Of a DNA stretch of 64,000 bases, positions 34,701 to 43,092 are shown piece by piece. Below the pieces are notes generated by a model. That model searched no databases. It was not told the origin of the DNA and saw only the letters and a program-made list of their open reading frames with translations. Every line of letters begins with the position of its first letter. The first letter of the stretch is position 1. This DNA comes from Phyllobacterium sp. 21LDTY02-6 (lineage in GTDB: Bacteria; Pseudomonadota; Alphaproteobacteria; Rhizobiales; Rhizobiaceae): the NCBI RefSeq assembly GCF_023554255.2, contig NZ_JAMJWD020000002.1, positions 923,435 through 987,434 on the forward strand, given 5' to 3'. The position numbers and the translations under genes were made by a program.

Positions 34701-35183
34701 AATGACCGCGACCGAGCTTATGATGTAGCCGGCCCACAGCGGAATGCCGAATGCCAGTTCGAGCGCGCCCGACATGATCGACGCCTCGATGGCGAAGAGC
34801 AGGAAGGTGAAGCTCGCATAGATCAGCGAGGTGATGGTCGAGCCGATATAGCCGAAGCTCGCGCCGCGCGTCAGGAGATCGATATCGACGCCGTGGCGAA
34901 CCGCATAGCGGCATATGGGCAGGCCGATCGCGAGCATCAGCGCGCAGGCGACGAGAATTGCGGCAATGGCATTGGTCGTGCCGTAGGAAAGGGTGATCGT
35001 CGCGCCGATCGCCTCAAGCGCGAGAAACGATATCGCCCCGATCGCCGTCTGCGCGATGCGCTGCGAGGAATAGCGCCGGGCGCTCTTGGCGGTGAAGCGC
35101 AGCGCGTAGTCTTCCAGCGTCTGATCCGCAACCCAGCGATTGTACTCGCGTCTTACGGGAATGATGCGTTGACGCGCAACCAT
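31767..35183 (-). CDS. Hybrid histidine kinase with NCS1/permease-like sensor domain
   Basis: A 1138-residue protein. Residues 1-490 look like an NCS1 nucleobase/cation symporter (VADQTLEDYALRFTAKSARR, then about 12 helices). A cysteine-rich insert at about 510-550 (CSICEHPF, CPAYAAPICSLCC, CHDLC) should bind zinc. Two more helices lie at 570-640, then a coiled coil, HisKA with LSHELRTPLNAVLG near residue 695, HATPase with NLLSNAIKFT, DTGRGIPE and GLGLGLT, and a receiver with IDISMPQMNGW. It couples a transporter-like domain to signalling, as CbrA does with an SLC5 domain. Divergent from urtA, so a urea or nitrogen-compound sensor is likely by context. Confidence 0.85.
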   Translation of the reverse strand: MVARQRIIPVRREYNRWVADQTLEDYALRFTAKSARRYSSQRIAQTAIGAISFLALEAIGATITLSYGTTNAIAAILVACALMLAIGLPICRYAVRHGVDIDLLTRGASFGYIGSTITSLIYASFTFLLFAIEASIMSGALELAFGIPLWAGYIISSVAVIPLVTYGVRMISKFQLATQPFWIILNVAPFIVIALVDWEKFDLWRAFGGIASPMASSMASSGTGEEQRMIAPFVLAQFGAASAVILALMAQIGEQVDFLRFLPPDGHRNWRQRIAIFLAGPGWVIMGAPKLLAGSFLVVLTLSSGVPLEKAADPSWMYLTAFGYMTPSTTLALVLMVVLVVVSQLKINVMNAYAGSLAWSNFFSRLTHSHPGRVVWLMFNVMIALLLMELGIYRLLEETLGIFSLVAMAWLCTISADLFVNKPLGLAPPGIEFKRAHLYDLNPVGLGAMGAATATSLAAHFGLFGAMAAALAPFIALAVSFLVSPLIAWWTKGRYYLARTAPSQWRKVQTLQCSICEHPFETEDMAWCPAYAAPICSLCCSLDSRCHDLCKPTASTNAQVSAVAASLLPERAIRALGSRLGRYALTVSVSLTGIAAVLAMIAYQTSGPADASAVVHRTLLIVFFVFAVVNAIACWFYVLAHDSRVFAEEESSRQNTLLLKEIAAHEKTDAALQEAKEAAEAANRAKSRYVVGLSHELRTPLNAVLGYAQILERDETIPAPRQAAIRVIKRSADHLSGLIDGLLDISRIEAGRLKVFSNEINLGDFLDQIVQMFQPQADAKKLIFKHSRSAGMPVFVRTDEKRLRQILVNLLSNAIKFTDGGTVTFDVSYRSQVATFTISDTGRGIPESELPRIFEPFHRGEAENIRPMPGLGLGLTITRLLTQTLGGEILVDSTHGKGSTVRVRLMLSAVLRPQIPASPLRRIRTYSGQRRTIVVVDDNEDHREMVREILAPLDFVVLTAASGPECLTLIEGVKADLFIIDISMPQMNGWQLVSRLREAGDKSPIIMLSANIGDGPSSEQSDQHNDTLAKPFDVRQLQDRIARLLGLEWVYEDASPQPPAPEDRPLVSPGETHLRELIRLGEIGYVRGIEMKLTELARLEEHRPFADEVRHYVQAFDMAGYERFLLDLVHNKESGHRD

Positions 35184-35276
35184 ACACCCTGGCTTCCCCT
35201 GATTTCATCCGGGCCACTTAAGCACGGCTTTGCCGCGGGAAGGAAGCGCCGACATGCAATGTTCGGTCATGCCGGC

Positions 35277-35292
35277 TACGTCGTTTAACGTA
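35277..35292. promoter_or_regulatory. Inverted repeat TACGT-N6-ACGTA upstream of urtA
   Basis: A short inverted repeat in the 210-bp region between the kinase and urtA, about 100 bases upstream of urtA. It is a candidate site for the LuxR-type regulator; weak alone. Confidence 0.3.
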
Positions 35293-35393
35293 TGTGGCTT
35301 CGATCCCGCCTGTCCGATAGTGGCCGGTAGCACGCCCGAACGGCTGAAGCCACAGCCCTCCGGCGCCAGACAAAGCAAAAAAGGGGATCAGAC

Positions 35394-36686
35394 ATGAAAA
35401 TCAGGACAAGCATCCATGCGGCGGCCTTGGCCGGCATGCTGGCCGCGACGGCGTTTCAAGGCGCCTTCGCCCAGGAAGACACGATCAAGATCGGCATCCT
35501 CCATTCGCTTTCGGGAACGATGGCGATTTCCGAGACGACGCTCAAGGATGCGATGCTAATGCTCATCGACGAGCAGAACAAGAAGGGCGGCGTGCTCGGC
35601 AAGAAGCTCGAGGCCGTCGTCGTCGATCCGGCGTCCGACTGGCCGCTTTTTGCCGAAAAGGCCCGCGACCTGATCGAAAAGGACAAGGTGGCGGCGGTTT
35701 TCGGCTGCTGGACCTCCGTTTCGCGCAAATCGGTCCTCCCCGTCTTCGAGGAACTCGACAATATCCTGTTCTATCCGGTGCAATATGAGGGCGAGGAGAG
35801 CCAGCGCAACGTATTCTACACCGGCGCCGCTCCGAACCAGCAGGCCATTCCCGCCGTCGACTACCTTGCCGAGAACGAAGGCGTCGAGCGCTGGGTTCTG
35901 GCCGGCACCGACTATGTCTATCCCCGCACCACGAACAAGATCCTCGAAGCCTATCTCAAGGCCAAGGGCGTCGCGGCCGAGGACATCATGATCAACTACA
36001 CGCCGTTCGGCCACAAGGACTGGCAGACGATCGTGTCCGACATCAAGAAGTTCGGCTCTGCCGGCAAGAAGACCGCCGTCGTCTCGACCATCAATGGCGA
36101 TGCCAACGTGCCCTTCTACAAGGAGCTCGGCAATCAGGGCGTCAAGGCCGAGGACATTCCCGTCGTCGCCTTCTCGGTGGGCGAGGAAGAGCTCGCCGGC
36201 CTCGACACGTCGCCGCTGGTCGGGCATCTCGCGGCCTGGAACTATTTCCAGTCGGTCGACACGCCCGCCAATGCGGAGTTCATCAAGACCTGGAAGGCCT
36301 TCACCAAGAACGACAAGCGGGTGACCAACGACCCGATGGAAGCGCATTATATCGGCTTCAACATGTGGGTTAAGGCCGTCGAGGCCGCCGGCACCACGGA
36401 GCCCGACAAGGTGATCGATTCGATCGTCGGCGTCTCGGTGCCGAACCTTTCCGGCGGCTATTCCACGATGATGCCCAACCACCACATCACCAAGCCGGTG
36501 CTCATCGGCGAAATCCAGACCGATGGCCAGTTCGAGACCGTGTTCGAAACGCCCGGCCTCGTGGTCGGCGACGAATGGTCCGACTATCTGCCGGACTCGA
36601 AGGATCTCATCTCCGACTGGCGCAAGCCGATGTCGTGCGGAAACTTCAACGTCGTCAGCGGCAAGTGCGGCGGCAAGGGTTCCTGA
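35394..36686 (+). CDS. urtA: Urea ABC transporter periplasmic binding protein UrtA
   Basis: A 430-residue secreted binding protein with signal peptide MKIRTSIHAAALAGMLAATA (cleavage near FA-QE), then DTIKIGILHSLSGTMAISET, the classic opening of the UrtA/AmiC branch. FGCWTSVSRKSVLPVFEELD and LFYPVQYEGEESQRNVFYTG are strongly conserved in UrtA. It delivers urea, or short amides, to UrtBC in the inner membrane. First gene of the urt-ure operon. A GC-rich stem-loop follows the gene, as often seen after highly expressed binding-protein genes. Confidence 0.95.
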   Translation: MKIRTSIHAAALAGMLAATAFQGAFAQEDTIKIGILHSLSGTMAISETTLKDAMLMLIDEQNKKGGVLGKKLEAVVVDPASDWPLFAEKARDLIEKDKVAAVFGCWTSVSRKSVLPVFEELDNILFYPVQYEGEESQRNVFYTGAAPNQQAIPAVDYLAENEGVERWVLAGTDYVYPRTTNKILEAYLKAKGVAAEDIMINYTPFGHKDWQTIVSDIKKFGSAGKKTAVVSTINGDANVPFYKELGNQGVKAEDIPVVAFSVGEEELAGLDTSPLVGHLAAWNYFQSVDTPANAEFIKTWKAFTKNDKRVTNDPMEAHYIGFNMWVKAVEAAGTTEPDKVIDSIVGVSVPNLSGGYSTMMPNHHITKPVLIGEIQTDGQFETVFETPGLVVGDEWSDYLPDSKDLISDWRKPMSCGNFNVVSGKCGGKGS

Positions 36687-36698
36687 CACGCTTCCAGC

Positions 36699-36724
36699 GG
36701 GGTCGCGGGATCAGCCGCGGCCCC
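36699..36724 (+). other. Intergenic stem-loop between urtA and urtB
   Basis: GGGGTCGCGG pairs with CCGCGGCCCC (one G-U) around a 6-nt loop, with no T-run. It probably stabilises the urtA message or limits read-through so that the binding protein is made in excess of the membrane subunits. Confidence 0.5.
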
Positions 36725-36768
36725 CACTTCAATCTCACAGAGGACAGGGCCCGTCGCCCTCGTTAGCC

Positions 36769-38376
36769 ATGCAGATCGCAATCAGAATCGTCCTGATGCT
36801 CCTTCTCGCCGTCGCTGCCGCAGCAGGCGCGCGGGCTGACGACCTGCGCGCGGGCATAGACGGTCTCGGCAAGGGCAATTTCGCGCAGGTCGCGAAAGGG
36901 GTGCAGCAACTCGCGCGCAGCGGCGATCTGCGTCTGGTGCCGGTTTTCGAAGCGCTTGGCGATGGCGCGCTCTATGCGCGCAAGTCGGACGGCACGGTGT
37001 TCATCGCCAGCGAAAAGGGTTCCGGCCTGGCACTGACCGATGCGCTGACGGGAGCGGCGGCGGGCGATGCGCCGAAAGCCGGGTTCGAGCGCATCCGCGT
37101 CAATAACAATCTTCGCCGCGCGGTGCGGACCGCCATCGGCGCGCTGAGCCTCATGAGCCCGGACAGGGCCGCCCGGCTGCAGGCGGCGAAAGCGGTGTTC
37201 GCGGCGCCGGCGGACGATTCCCTCGAGCTGGTGGAGACGGCGCTGGCAAGCGAGACGGATGCGGAAATCCGCAGCGCCCTCGAAGATGCGAAAGCGGCGG
37301 CACTGCTGAAGTCGGACCGGTCCATAGCGGAAAAGCAGGGCGCGATAGAGCGGATAGCCGCGCGCGGCGACAGGGACGCCATGTCGATTCTGTCGTCCTT
37401 CCGCGCCGGCGCGGATGGCGATCTGCGCCTCGGCATCGACCGCGCCATCGGCGATCTTCAGGCGCGGCAGGCATGGTGGGACATGGGGCAGAATGTCTGG
37501 TATGGCGTCTCGCTCGGCTCGGTGCTGCTGCTCGCGGCGATCGGCCTCGCCATCACCTTCGGCGTGATGGGCATCATCAACATGGCCCATGGCGAGATGG
37601 TGATGATCGGCGCCTATACGACCTATGTCGTGCAGGACGTCATCCGCGCCTCCTTTCCGCAATGGTTCGACTGGTCGCTGGCATTGGCGCTGCCGGCCGC
37701 CTTCCTTGTCGCTGGCTTTGCCGGGTTCCTGCTGGAGCGCGGTGTCATCCGGTTTCTCTATGGCCGGCCGCTGGAGACGCTGCTGGCGACCTGGGGCGTA
37801 TCGCTGATCCTGCAACAGGCCATCCGCTCGATCTTCGGGCCGAGCAATCGCGAGGTCGGCAATCCGACATGGATGTCTGGCGGCTTCGATTTCGGCGGCC
37901 TGACGCTGACCTATAATCGCCTGTGGATCGTGGTCTTCTCGCTCGCCGTCTTCGTGACGCTGCTCGTGCTGCTCAAGCATTCGCGGTTCGGGTTGCAGAT
38001 GCGGGCGGTGACGCAGAACCGGCGCATGGCTTCCTCGATGGGCATAAGGACGCCGTGGGTCGATGCGCTGACCTTCGCGCTCGGCTCGGGCATTGCCGGC
38101 ATGGCGGGCGTGGCGCTGTCGCAGATCGACAATGTGTCGCCCAATCTCGGCCAGAGCTACATCATCGACAGTTTCATGGTGGTGGTCTTCGGCGGCGTCG
38201 GCAATCTCTGGGGCACGCTCGTCGGCGCGTTCTCGCTCGGCATCGTCAACAAGCTGCTGGAGCCCTATGCGGGCGCCGTGCTCGGCAAGATACTGGTGCT
38301 GGTGCTGATCATTCTTTTCATCCAGAGGCGGCCGCGCGGCCTGTTCGCACTCAAGGGCAGGGCGGTCGAAGCATGA
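36769..38376 (+). CDS. urtB: Urea ABC transporter permease UrtB
   Basis: A 535-residue permease. A signal-like N-terminus (MQIAIRIVLMLLLAVAAAAG) leads a soluble region of about 230 residues that is specific to UrtB and absent from LivH. The membrane domain then follows, with GVMGIINMAHGEMVMIGAYT and FMVVVFGGVGNLWGTLVGAF. With UrtC it forms the urea channel. The stop overlaps the urtC start (ATGA). Confidence 0.93.
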   Translation: MQIAIRIVLMLLLAVAAAAGARADDLRAGIDGLGKGNFAQVAKGVQQLARSGDLRLVPVFEALGDGALYARKSDGTVFIASEKGSGLALTDALTGAAAGDAPKAGFERIRVNNNLRRAVRTAIGALSLMSPDRAARLQAAKAVFAAPADDSLELVETALASETDAEIRSALEDAKAAALLKSDRSIAEKQGAIERIAARGDRDAMSILSSFRAGADGDLRLGIDRAIGDLQARQAWWDMGQNVWYGVSLGSVLLLAAIGLAITFGVMGIINMAHGEMVMIGAYTTYVVQDVIRASFPQWFDWSLALALPAAFLVAGFAGFLLERGVIRFLYGRPLETLLATWGVSLILQQAIRSIFGPSNREVGNPTWMSGGFDFGGLTLTYNRLWIVVFSLAVFVTLLVLLKHSRFGLQMRAVTQNRRMASSMGIRTPWVDALTFALGSGIAGMAGVALSQIDNVSPNLGQSYIIDSFMVVVFGGVGNLWGTLVGAFSLGIVNKLLEPYAGAVLGKILVLVLIILFIQRRPRGLFALKGRAVEA

Positions 38377-39533
38377 TTTCAGCATCCATAAGACGTTCGT
38401 CGCACCGAAACATCGTGCTCTTTGCCGGCGCCATCATGGCGGTTGCAATTCTGGTGCTGGCGCTCAACCTGCTGGTGCCGGCGCAGAGCGCCTTCCACGT
38501 GCCGACCTATGCGGTATCGCTGTTCGGCAAATACCTGACCTATGCCCTGCTGGCGCTGGCGCTCGACCTGGTCTGGGGCTTCTGCGGTATCCTGTCGCTC
38601 GGCCATGCGGCGTTCTTCGGCCTCGGCGGCTATGCGATGGGCATGTATCTCGTGCGCCAGATCGGCTCCCGGGGCGTCTATGGCAATCCGCTGCTGCCTG
38701 ATTTCATGGTCTTCCTCAACTGGCAGGAAATGCCGTGGTACTGGTATGGTTTCGACCATTTCTGGTTCGCGGCGCTGATGGTCCTCCTCGTCCCGGGAAC
38801 GCTTGCCTTCGTCTTCGGCTGGCTCGCCTTCCGCTCGCGGGTGACCGGCGTCTACCTGTCGATCATCACCCAGGCCATGACCTATGCGCTGCTCCTGTCC
38901 TTCTTCCGCAACGAGATGGGCTTTGGCGGCAATAATGGCCTGACCGATTTCAAGGAGCTGCTCGGCTTCAACCTCCAGGCGCAGGGCACGCGGCTCGGCC
39001 TCTTCGTCGCCTCGGCATTGGCGCTGTCGCTGGCGCTGCTGGTGAGTTCGCTGCTGGTGCGGTCCAAGTTCGGCAAGGTCCTCGTCGGCATCCGCGATGC
39101 GGAAAGCCGCACCCGGTTCCTCGGCTACAGGCCCGAGAACTACAAGCTGCTGATGTTCACCGTCTCGGCCATGATGGCCGGGGTCGCCGGCGCGCTCTAC
39201 GTGCCGCAGGTGGGCATCATCAATCCCGGCGAGTTCGCCCCGGCCAATTCGATCGAGGTGGTCATCTGGACGGCGGTCGGCGGCCGCGGGACGCTCATCG
39301 GCCCCGTGCTCGGCGCGGTGCTGGTCAATCTCGGCAAGAGCGTATTCACCGCCGAGTTCCCCGAATTCTGGCTATTCGCGCTGGGCGGCCTGTTCGTCGC
39401 GACGACGCTGTTCCTGCCGAAGGGCATCGTCGGCACCCTGCGGGACAAGATGACGCCGCGAAAGAAGGCCGAACCGGCGGCTGAACGGCCGAAGCCGGCC
39501 GTGGCCGATGCCGAACCTCTGGCGGCGGAATAG
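38373..39533 (+). CDS. urtC: Urea ABC transporter permease UrtC
   Basis: A 386-residue LivM-type permease with the motif CGILSLGHAAFFGLGGYAMG early and GIRDAESRTRFLGYRPENYK in the EAA-like loop region. AVGGRGTLIGPVLGAVLVN lies near the end. The C-terminal tail is Lys/Pro/Ala-rich. It partners UrtB, overlaps it by 4 bases and precedes the two ATPases. Confidence 0.93.
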   Translation: MISASIRRSSHRNIVLFAGAIMAVAILVLALNLLVPAQSAFHVPTYAVSLFGKYLTYALLALALDLVWGFCGILSLGHAAFFGLGGYAMGMYLVRQIGSRGVYGNPLLPDFMVFLNWQEMPWYWYGFDHFWFAALMVLLVPGTLAFVFGWLAFRSRVTGVYLSIITQAMTYALLLSFFRNEMGFGGNNGLTDFKELLGFNLQAQGTRLGLFVASALALSLALLVSSLLVRSKFGKVLVGIRDAESRTRFLGYRPENYKLLMFTVSAMMAGVAGALYVPQVGIINPGEFAPANSIEVVIWTAVGGRGTLIGPVLGAVLVNLGKSVFTAEFPEFWLFALGGLFVATTLFLPKGIVGTLRDKMTPRKKAEPAAERPKPAVADAEPLAAE

Positions 39534-39542
39534 GAGCCCATC

Positions 39543-40292
39543 ATGGACACAAGCCCGAGAAGCCTGCTCTATCTCGACAATGTTTCGGTTTCCTTCGATG
39601 GTTTCAAGGCGCTGAATGCGCTGTCCTTCGTGGTTGCGCCGGGCGAACTGCGCGCCATCATCGGGCCGAACGGCGCCGGCAAGACCACGATGATGGATAT
39701 CATCACCGGCAAGACGCGGCCCGATAGCGGCCAGGTGTTCTTCGAGGATACGATCGACCTTACCACCCGGGACGAGGCCGGCATCGCGCGGCTGGGCATA
39801 GGGCGGAAGTTCCAGAAGCCGACCGTGTTCGAGAGCCATACGGTCTGGGACAATCTCGAGCTGGCGCTGAACCGTGGCCGCAGCCCGTTTGCGACGCTGT
39901 TCTACAAGCTGACCGCGCGCGACAGCGACCGGATCGACGAGATACTGGCGACCATCCGGCTGACCGGCCGGAGAGACGAGCTTGCCGCCAATCTGAGCCA
40001 CGGCCAGAAGCAATGGCTGGAAATCGGCATGCTGCTGGCGCAGGAGCCGAAGCTTCTCCTCGTCGACGAGCCGGTGGCCGGCATGACCGATGCCGAAACG
40101 GCGGAAACGGCCGTTCTGCTGAAGGAGATCGCCAGGACGCGGGCGGTCGTCGTCGTCGAGCACGACATGGGCTTCATCCGCGATCTCGATGTGCGGGTGA
40201 CCTGCCTGGCGGAAGGATCGGTGCTCGCCGAAGGCTCGATCGATTTCGTCAGCAACGATCCCAACGTCATTGAAAACTATCTGGGCAGGTGA
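39543..40292 (+). CDS. urtD: Urea ABC transporter ATP-binding protein UrtD
   Basis: A 249-residue LivG-type ATPase. Walker A GPNGAGKTTMMD, the UrtD-style signature LSHGQKQWLEIGM, and Walker B LLLVDEPVAGMTDAET are present. It powers urea import with UrtE. Start 39543 lies nine bases after the urtC stop, with AGGAG between. Confidence 0.93.
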   Translation: MDTSPRSLLYLDNVSVSFDGFKALNALSFVVAPGELRAIIGPNGAGKTTMMDIITGKTRPDSGQVFFEDTIDLTTRDEAGIARLGIGRKFQKPTVFESHTVWDNLELALNRGRSPFATLFYKLTARDSDRIDEILATIRLTGRRDELAANLSHGQKQWLEIGMLLAQEPKLLLVDEPVAGMTDAETAETAVLLKEIARTRAVVVVEHDMGFIRDLDVRVTCLAEGSVLAEGSIDFVSNDPNVIENYLGR

Positions 40293-40295
40293 AAC

Positions 40296-40991
40296 ATGCT
40301 TGCGGTCGACAATATCGGTTTGCATTATGGCGCGGCGCAGGCGCTGCGCGGGGTCTCGCTGACGGCGGCGCCCGGCCGCATCACCTGCGTGCTCGGCCGC
40401 AACGGCGTCGGCAAGACCAGCCTGTTGCGCGCCATCACCGGCCAGCACACGACCAGCTCCGGCAGCATATCCCTCGACGGCCGGCCGATCGATGGCCTCG
40501 CGCCCTATTCGAGGGCCAGGCGCGGCATCGGCTATGTGCCGCAGGGCAGGGAGATATTCCCGCTCCTGTCGGTGAAGGAGAACCTCGAAACCGGCTTTGC
40601 GCAGCTGGCGCGGCGGGACAGAACCATTCCGGACGATGTCTTCAGCCTGTTTCCGGTGCTACACAGCATGATGGCGCGGCGCGGCGGCGATCTATCGGGC
40701 GGGCAGCAACAACAGCTGGCGATTGGCCGCGCGCTGGTGATGCGTCCGAAAGTGCTCGTTCTGGATGAGCCGACGGAAGGAATACAACCTTCAATCATCA
40801 AGGATATCGGCCGGGCCATCGTTTATCTGCGCGATTCCATGGGCATGGCCGTTCTTCTGGTCGAACAATATCTCGACTTTTGCCGCGAACTCGCCGACCA
40901 TGTCCTCATCATGGATCGTGGCGAGATCGTGCTGGAAGGCGCTGCCGATATTCTGGATACGGCAGCGGCGCGGCGGCACTTGACCGTCTAG
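40296..40991 (+). CDS. urtE: Urea ABC transporter ATP-binding protein UrtE
   Basis: A 231-residue LivF-type ATPase with Walker A GRNGVGKTSLLRA, signature LSGGQQQQLAIGRALVM and Walker B VLVLDEPTEGIQPSI. The EPTEGIQPSIIKDI sequence is typical of UrtE. It begins four bases after urtD and leads directly into the urease genes, tying transport and hydrolysis into one unit. Confidence 0.93.
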   Translation: MLAVDNIGLHYGAAQALRGVSLTAAPGRITCVLGRNGVGKTSLLRAITGQHTTSSGSISLDGRPIDGLAPYSRARRGIGYVPQGREIFPLLSVKENLETGFAQLARRDRTIPDDVFSLFPVLHSMMARRGGDLSGGQQQQLAIGRALVMRPKVLVLDEPTEGIQPSIIKDIGRAIVYLRDSMGMAVLLVEQYLDFCRELADHVLIMDRGEIVLEGAADILDTAAARRHLTV

Positions 40992-41007
40992 GCTTTTGGG
41001 GGCTCGG

Positions 41008-41856
41008 TTGGACATTCATCACCTTGCAACGACTGAAGAGCGGCCGCTGCTCCGCCCGTCGGCGCAGCGTGCGTCGGGCGAGGGCTCCCTGTCGTTGAAG
41101 CAGGCGAACGGCAGGACGCGCATAGCCGGCCTCTATCAGGAAGGCTGTGCGAAACTGCGGTTCCCGCAGTCCGAAACCGGCGCGATGGAGGCCGTGATGA
41201 TCAATACCGCCGGTGGCCTGACCGGCGGCGACAGGCTCGGATGGTCTTTCGACCTCGCGGATCATTGTTCCGCGCAGCTCACGACCCAGGCCTGCGAGAA
41301 GATCTACCGGGCTTCGGACGGGATGGTTGCAAATGTAACCACCTCGATAAGGGCCGGGCGCGGCGCCTATGCCGCATGGTTGCCGCAGGAGGCTATCCTC
41401 TTCGACAATTCCGCGCTGCAGCGCCGGCTCGAGGTCGATCTTGCGGAAAATGCGGAGGCGCTGCTGGTCGAATCGACCATATTCGGCCGCCGGGCCATGG
41501 GGGAGGTCGTGAACGATGTGCGCTTTTCCGATCAATGGCGCATCCGCCGCAACGGCCGGCTGATCCATGCGGAGAATTTTGTGCTGAACGCCAGCAACGG
41601 CGAATCGATGCAGCGGCCCGCCCTCATCGGCGGCAATGGCGCGGTGGCGACGATCCTGCTGGTTTCGGACGCTGCCGAGAAGCTGCTGGAGCCGGTGCGC
41701 TCGATCGTCGGCGCGCTTGGCGGCGCTTCCTTCTGGATGGGCAAGCTGCTCGCCCGACTGGTGGATGTCGATGCCTACCAGCTGCGCAAGCGGCTGCTGC
41801 CGCTGCTGGCATTGCTTAACCGGGGGCGGCCATTGCCCAGAGTCTGGTCGATATAG
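41008..41856 (+). CDS. ureD: Urease accessory protein UreD
   Basis: About 282 residues, the UreD/UreH maturation factor. INTAGGLTGGDRLGWSFDLA, LTTQACEKIYRASDG and WLPQEAILFDNSALQRRLEV are family hallmarks. UreD binds apo-urease with UreF and UreG for nickel insertion. The start is uncertain: TTG 41008 has GGGGG upstream, and a TTG at 40996 is also in frame. The use of TTG may keep expression low. Confidence 0.9.
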   Translation: MDIHHLATTEERPLLRPSAQRASGEGSLSLKQANGRTRIAGLYQEGCAKLRFPQSETGAMEAVMINTAGGLTGGDRLGWSFDLADHCSAQLTTQACEKIYRASDGMVANVTTSIRAGRGAYAAWLPQEAILFDNSALQRRLEVDLAENAEALLVESTIFGRRAMGEVVNDVRFSDQWRIRRNGRLIHAENFVLNASNGESMQRPALIGGNGAVATILLVSDAAEKLLEPVRSIVGALGGASFWMGKLLARLVDVDAYQLRKRLLPLLALLNRGRPLPRVWSI

Positions 41857-41867
41857 AGGAATAACGA

Positions 41868-42170
41868 ATGAACCTTACGCCGCGCGAGAAAGACAAGCTG
41901 CTGATATCCATGGCTGCGATGGTGGCACGCCGCCGCCTCGAAAGGGGGGTGAAGCTCAATCATCCGGAGGCGATAGCGCTGATCACCGATTTCGTCGTCG
42001 AGGGTGCGAGGGACGGCCGCCCGGTCGCCGAGCTCATGGAGGCCGGCGCCCATGTGATCACGCGCGACCAGGTGATGGAAGGCATCGCCGAAATGATCCA
42101 TGACGTGCAGGTCGAGGCGACGTTTCCCGATGGGACCAAGCTCGTCACCGTTCACGAACCGATCCGATAA
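41868..42170 (+). CDS. ureA: Urease gamma subunit
   Basis: A 100-residue subunit beginning [20 protein letters not shown], with [20 protein letters not shown] and [20 protein letters not shown]. It is near-canonical in length and sequence. It forms the urease trimer of trimers with UreB and UreC. AGAGGAAT precedes the ATG. Confidence 0.97.
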   Translation: MNLTPREKDKLLISMAAMVARRRLERGVKLNHPEAIALITDFVVEGARDGRPVAELMEAGAHVITRDQVMEGIAEMIHDVQVEATFPDGTKLVTVHEPIR

Positions 42171-42197
42171 TCTGCGAGACCAGAAGGGATACCCGAC

Positions 42198-42767
42198 ATG
42201 AGAAAAACTGCGTTCATCCTCCTGCCAATGCTGTTTCTGGCGACGCCGGCGCTCGCCCATCTCGATCCGGTGGAGCACGGCTCGTTTGCCGCCGGCTTCA
42301 CCCATCCGGTCTCCGGCCTCGATCATATATTGGCGATGGTCGCCGTCGGCCTGTGGGCAGCACTGCTTCCGCCGCGCGGTCGCTTCCTCGTGCCGGCGGC
42401 CTTCGTGGTCGCCATGATGGCCGGCTTCCTCCTCGCGCTTCTCGGCGGCAGCCTGCCCTTCGTGGAACCGGCGATCCTCGCCTCCGGCGTGGTCATCGGC
42501 CTGCTCGCGGCAGTCGCGCTGAAGGTGGACATTGCCGTCGGCGCCGCGCTCGTCGGCTTCTTCGCGCTGTTCCATGGCTATGCCCATGGCGGCGAGATGG
42601 GATCGGCCGGAGCGCTTGCCTATGCCGGCGGCTTCGCCCTCGCCACGGCAGTGCTGCACGGCGTCGGCATCGCCTTCGGCGACGGCCTCGGCAGGATCGC
42701 CATTCGCACCGCGGGCGCCGCTACCGCGCTCGCCAGCCTGTGCCTGGCAGCCGGTATCGGAGGCTGA
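42198..42767 (+). CDS. ureJ: HupE/UreJ-type nickel transporter
   Basis: A 189-residue membrane protein with a cleavable-looking N-terminus (ATPALA-HLDP) and about six helices. The family histidines are HLDPVEHGSF, HPVSGLDHILAM and FFALFHGYAHGGEM. HupE/UreJ proteins import nickel for hydrogenase or urease. Its location between ureA and ureB ties it to supplying nickel for this urease. Confidence 0.88.
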   Translation: MRKTAFILLPMLFLATPALAHLDPVEHGSFAAGFTHPVSGLDHILAMVAVGLWAALLPPRGRFLVPAAFVVAMMAGFLLALLGGSLPFVEPAILASGVVIGLLAAVALKVDIAVGAALVGFFALFHGYAHGGEMGSAGALAYAGGFALATAVLHGVGIAFGDGLGRIAIRTAGAATALASLCLAAGIGG

Positions 42768-42770
42768 GCG

Positions 42771-43076
42771 ATGATACCGGGAGAAATCATCACCGCCGCC
42801 GGCGACATCGAGCTCAATGCCGGTGCGGAAACCACTGTCCTGAAGGTCGCCAATAGCGGCGACCGCCCGATACAGGTCGGCTCGCATTATCATTTCTACG
42901 AGACGAATGCGGGGCTTGTCTTCGACCGGGAACGGGCGCGGGGCAAGCGGCTGGACATCGCCGCCGGCACCGCGGTCCGGTTCGAACCGGGCCAGGAGCG
43001 CGACGTCGTACTGATCCCCATCGGCGGCAACCGGACGATCTATGGTTTTCAGCAGAAGATCATGGGAAAGCTCTGA
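42771..43076 (+). CDS. ureB: Urease beta subunit
   Basis: A 101-residue subunit starting [40 protein letters not shown] and [18 protein letters not shown] are typical. The length matches stand-alone beta subunits. It starts three bases after ureJ and is followed 16 bases later by ureC. Confidence 0.97.
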   Translation: MIPGEIITAAGDIELNAGAETTVLKVANSGDRPIQVGSHYHFYETNAGLVFDRERARGKRLDIAAGTAVRFEPGQERDVVLIPIGGNRTIYGFQQKIMGKL

Positions 43077-43092
43077 ACAGGAAGAAATTACC

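Noticed and set aside
35310-35345. A possible sigma54 promoter before urtA (GG-N10-GC spacing in TGGCCGGTAGCACGC)
   Set aside because: The -24/-12 spacing can be forced, but the TTGC part is absent, so it does not meet the consensus well enough to list.
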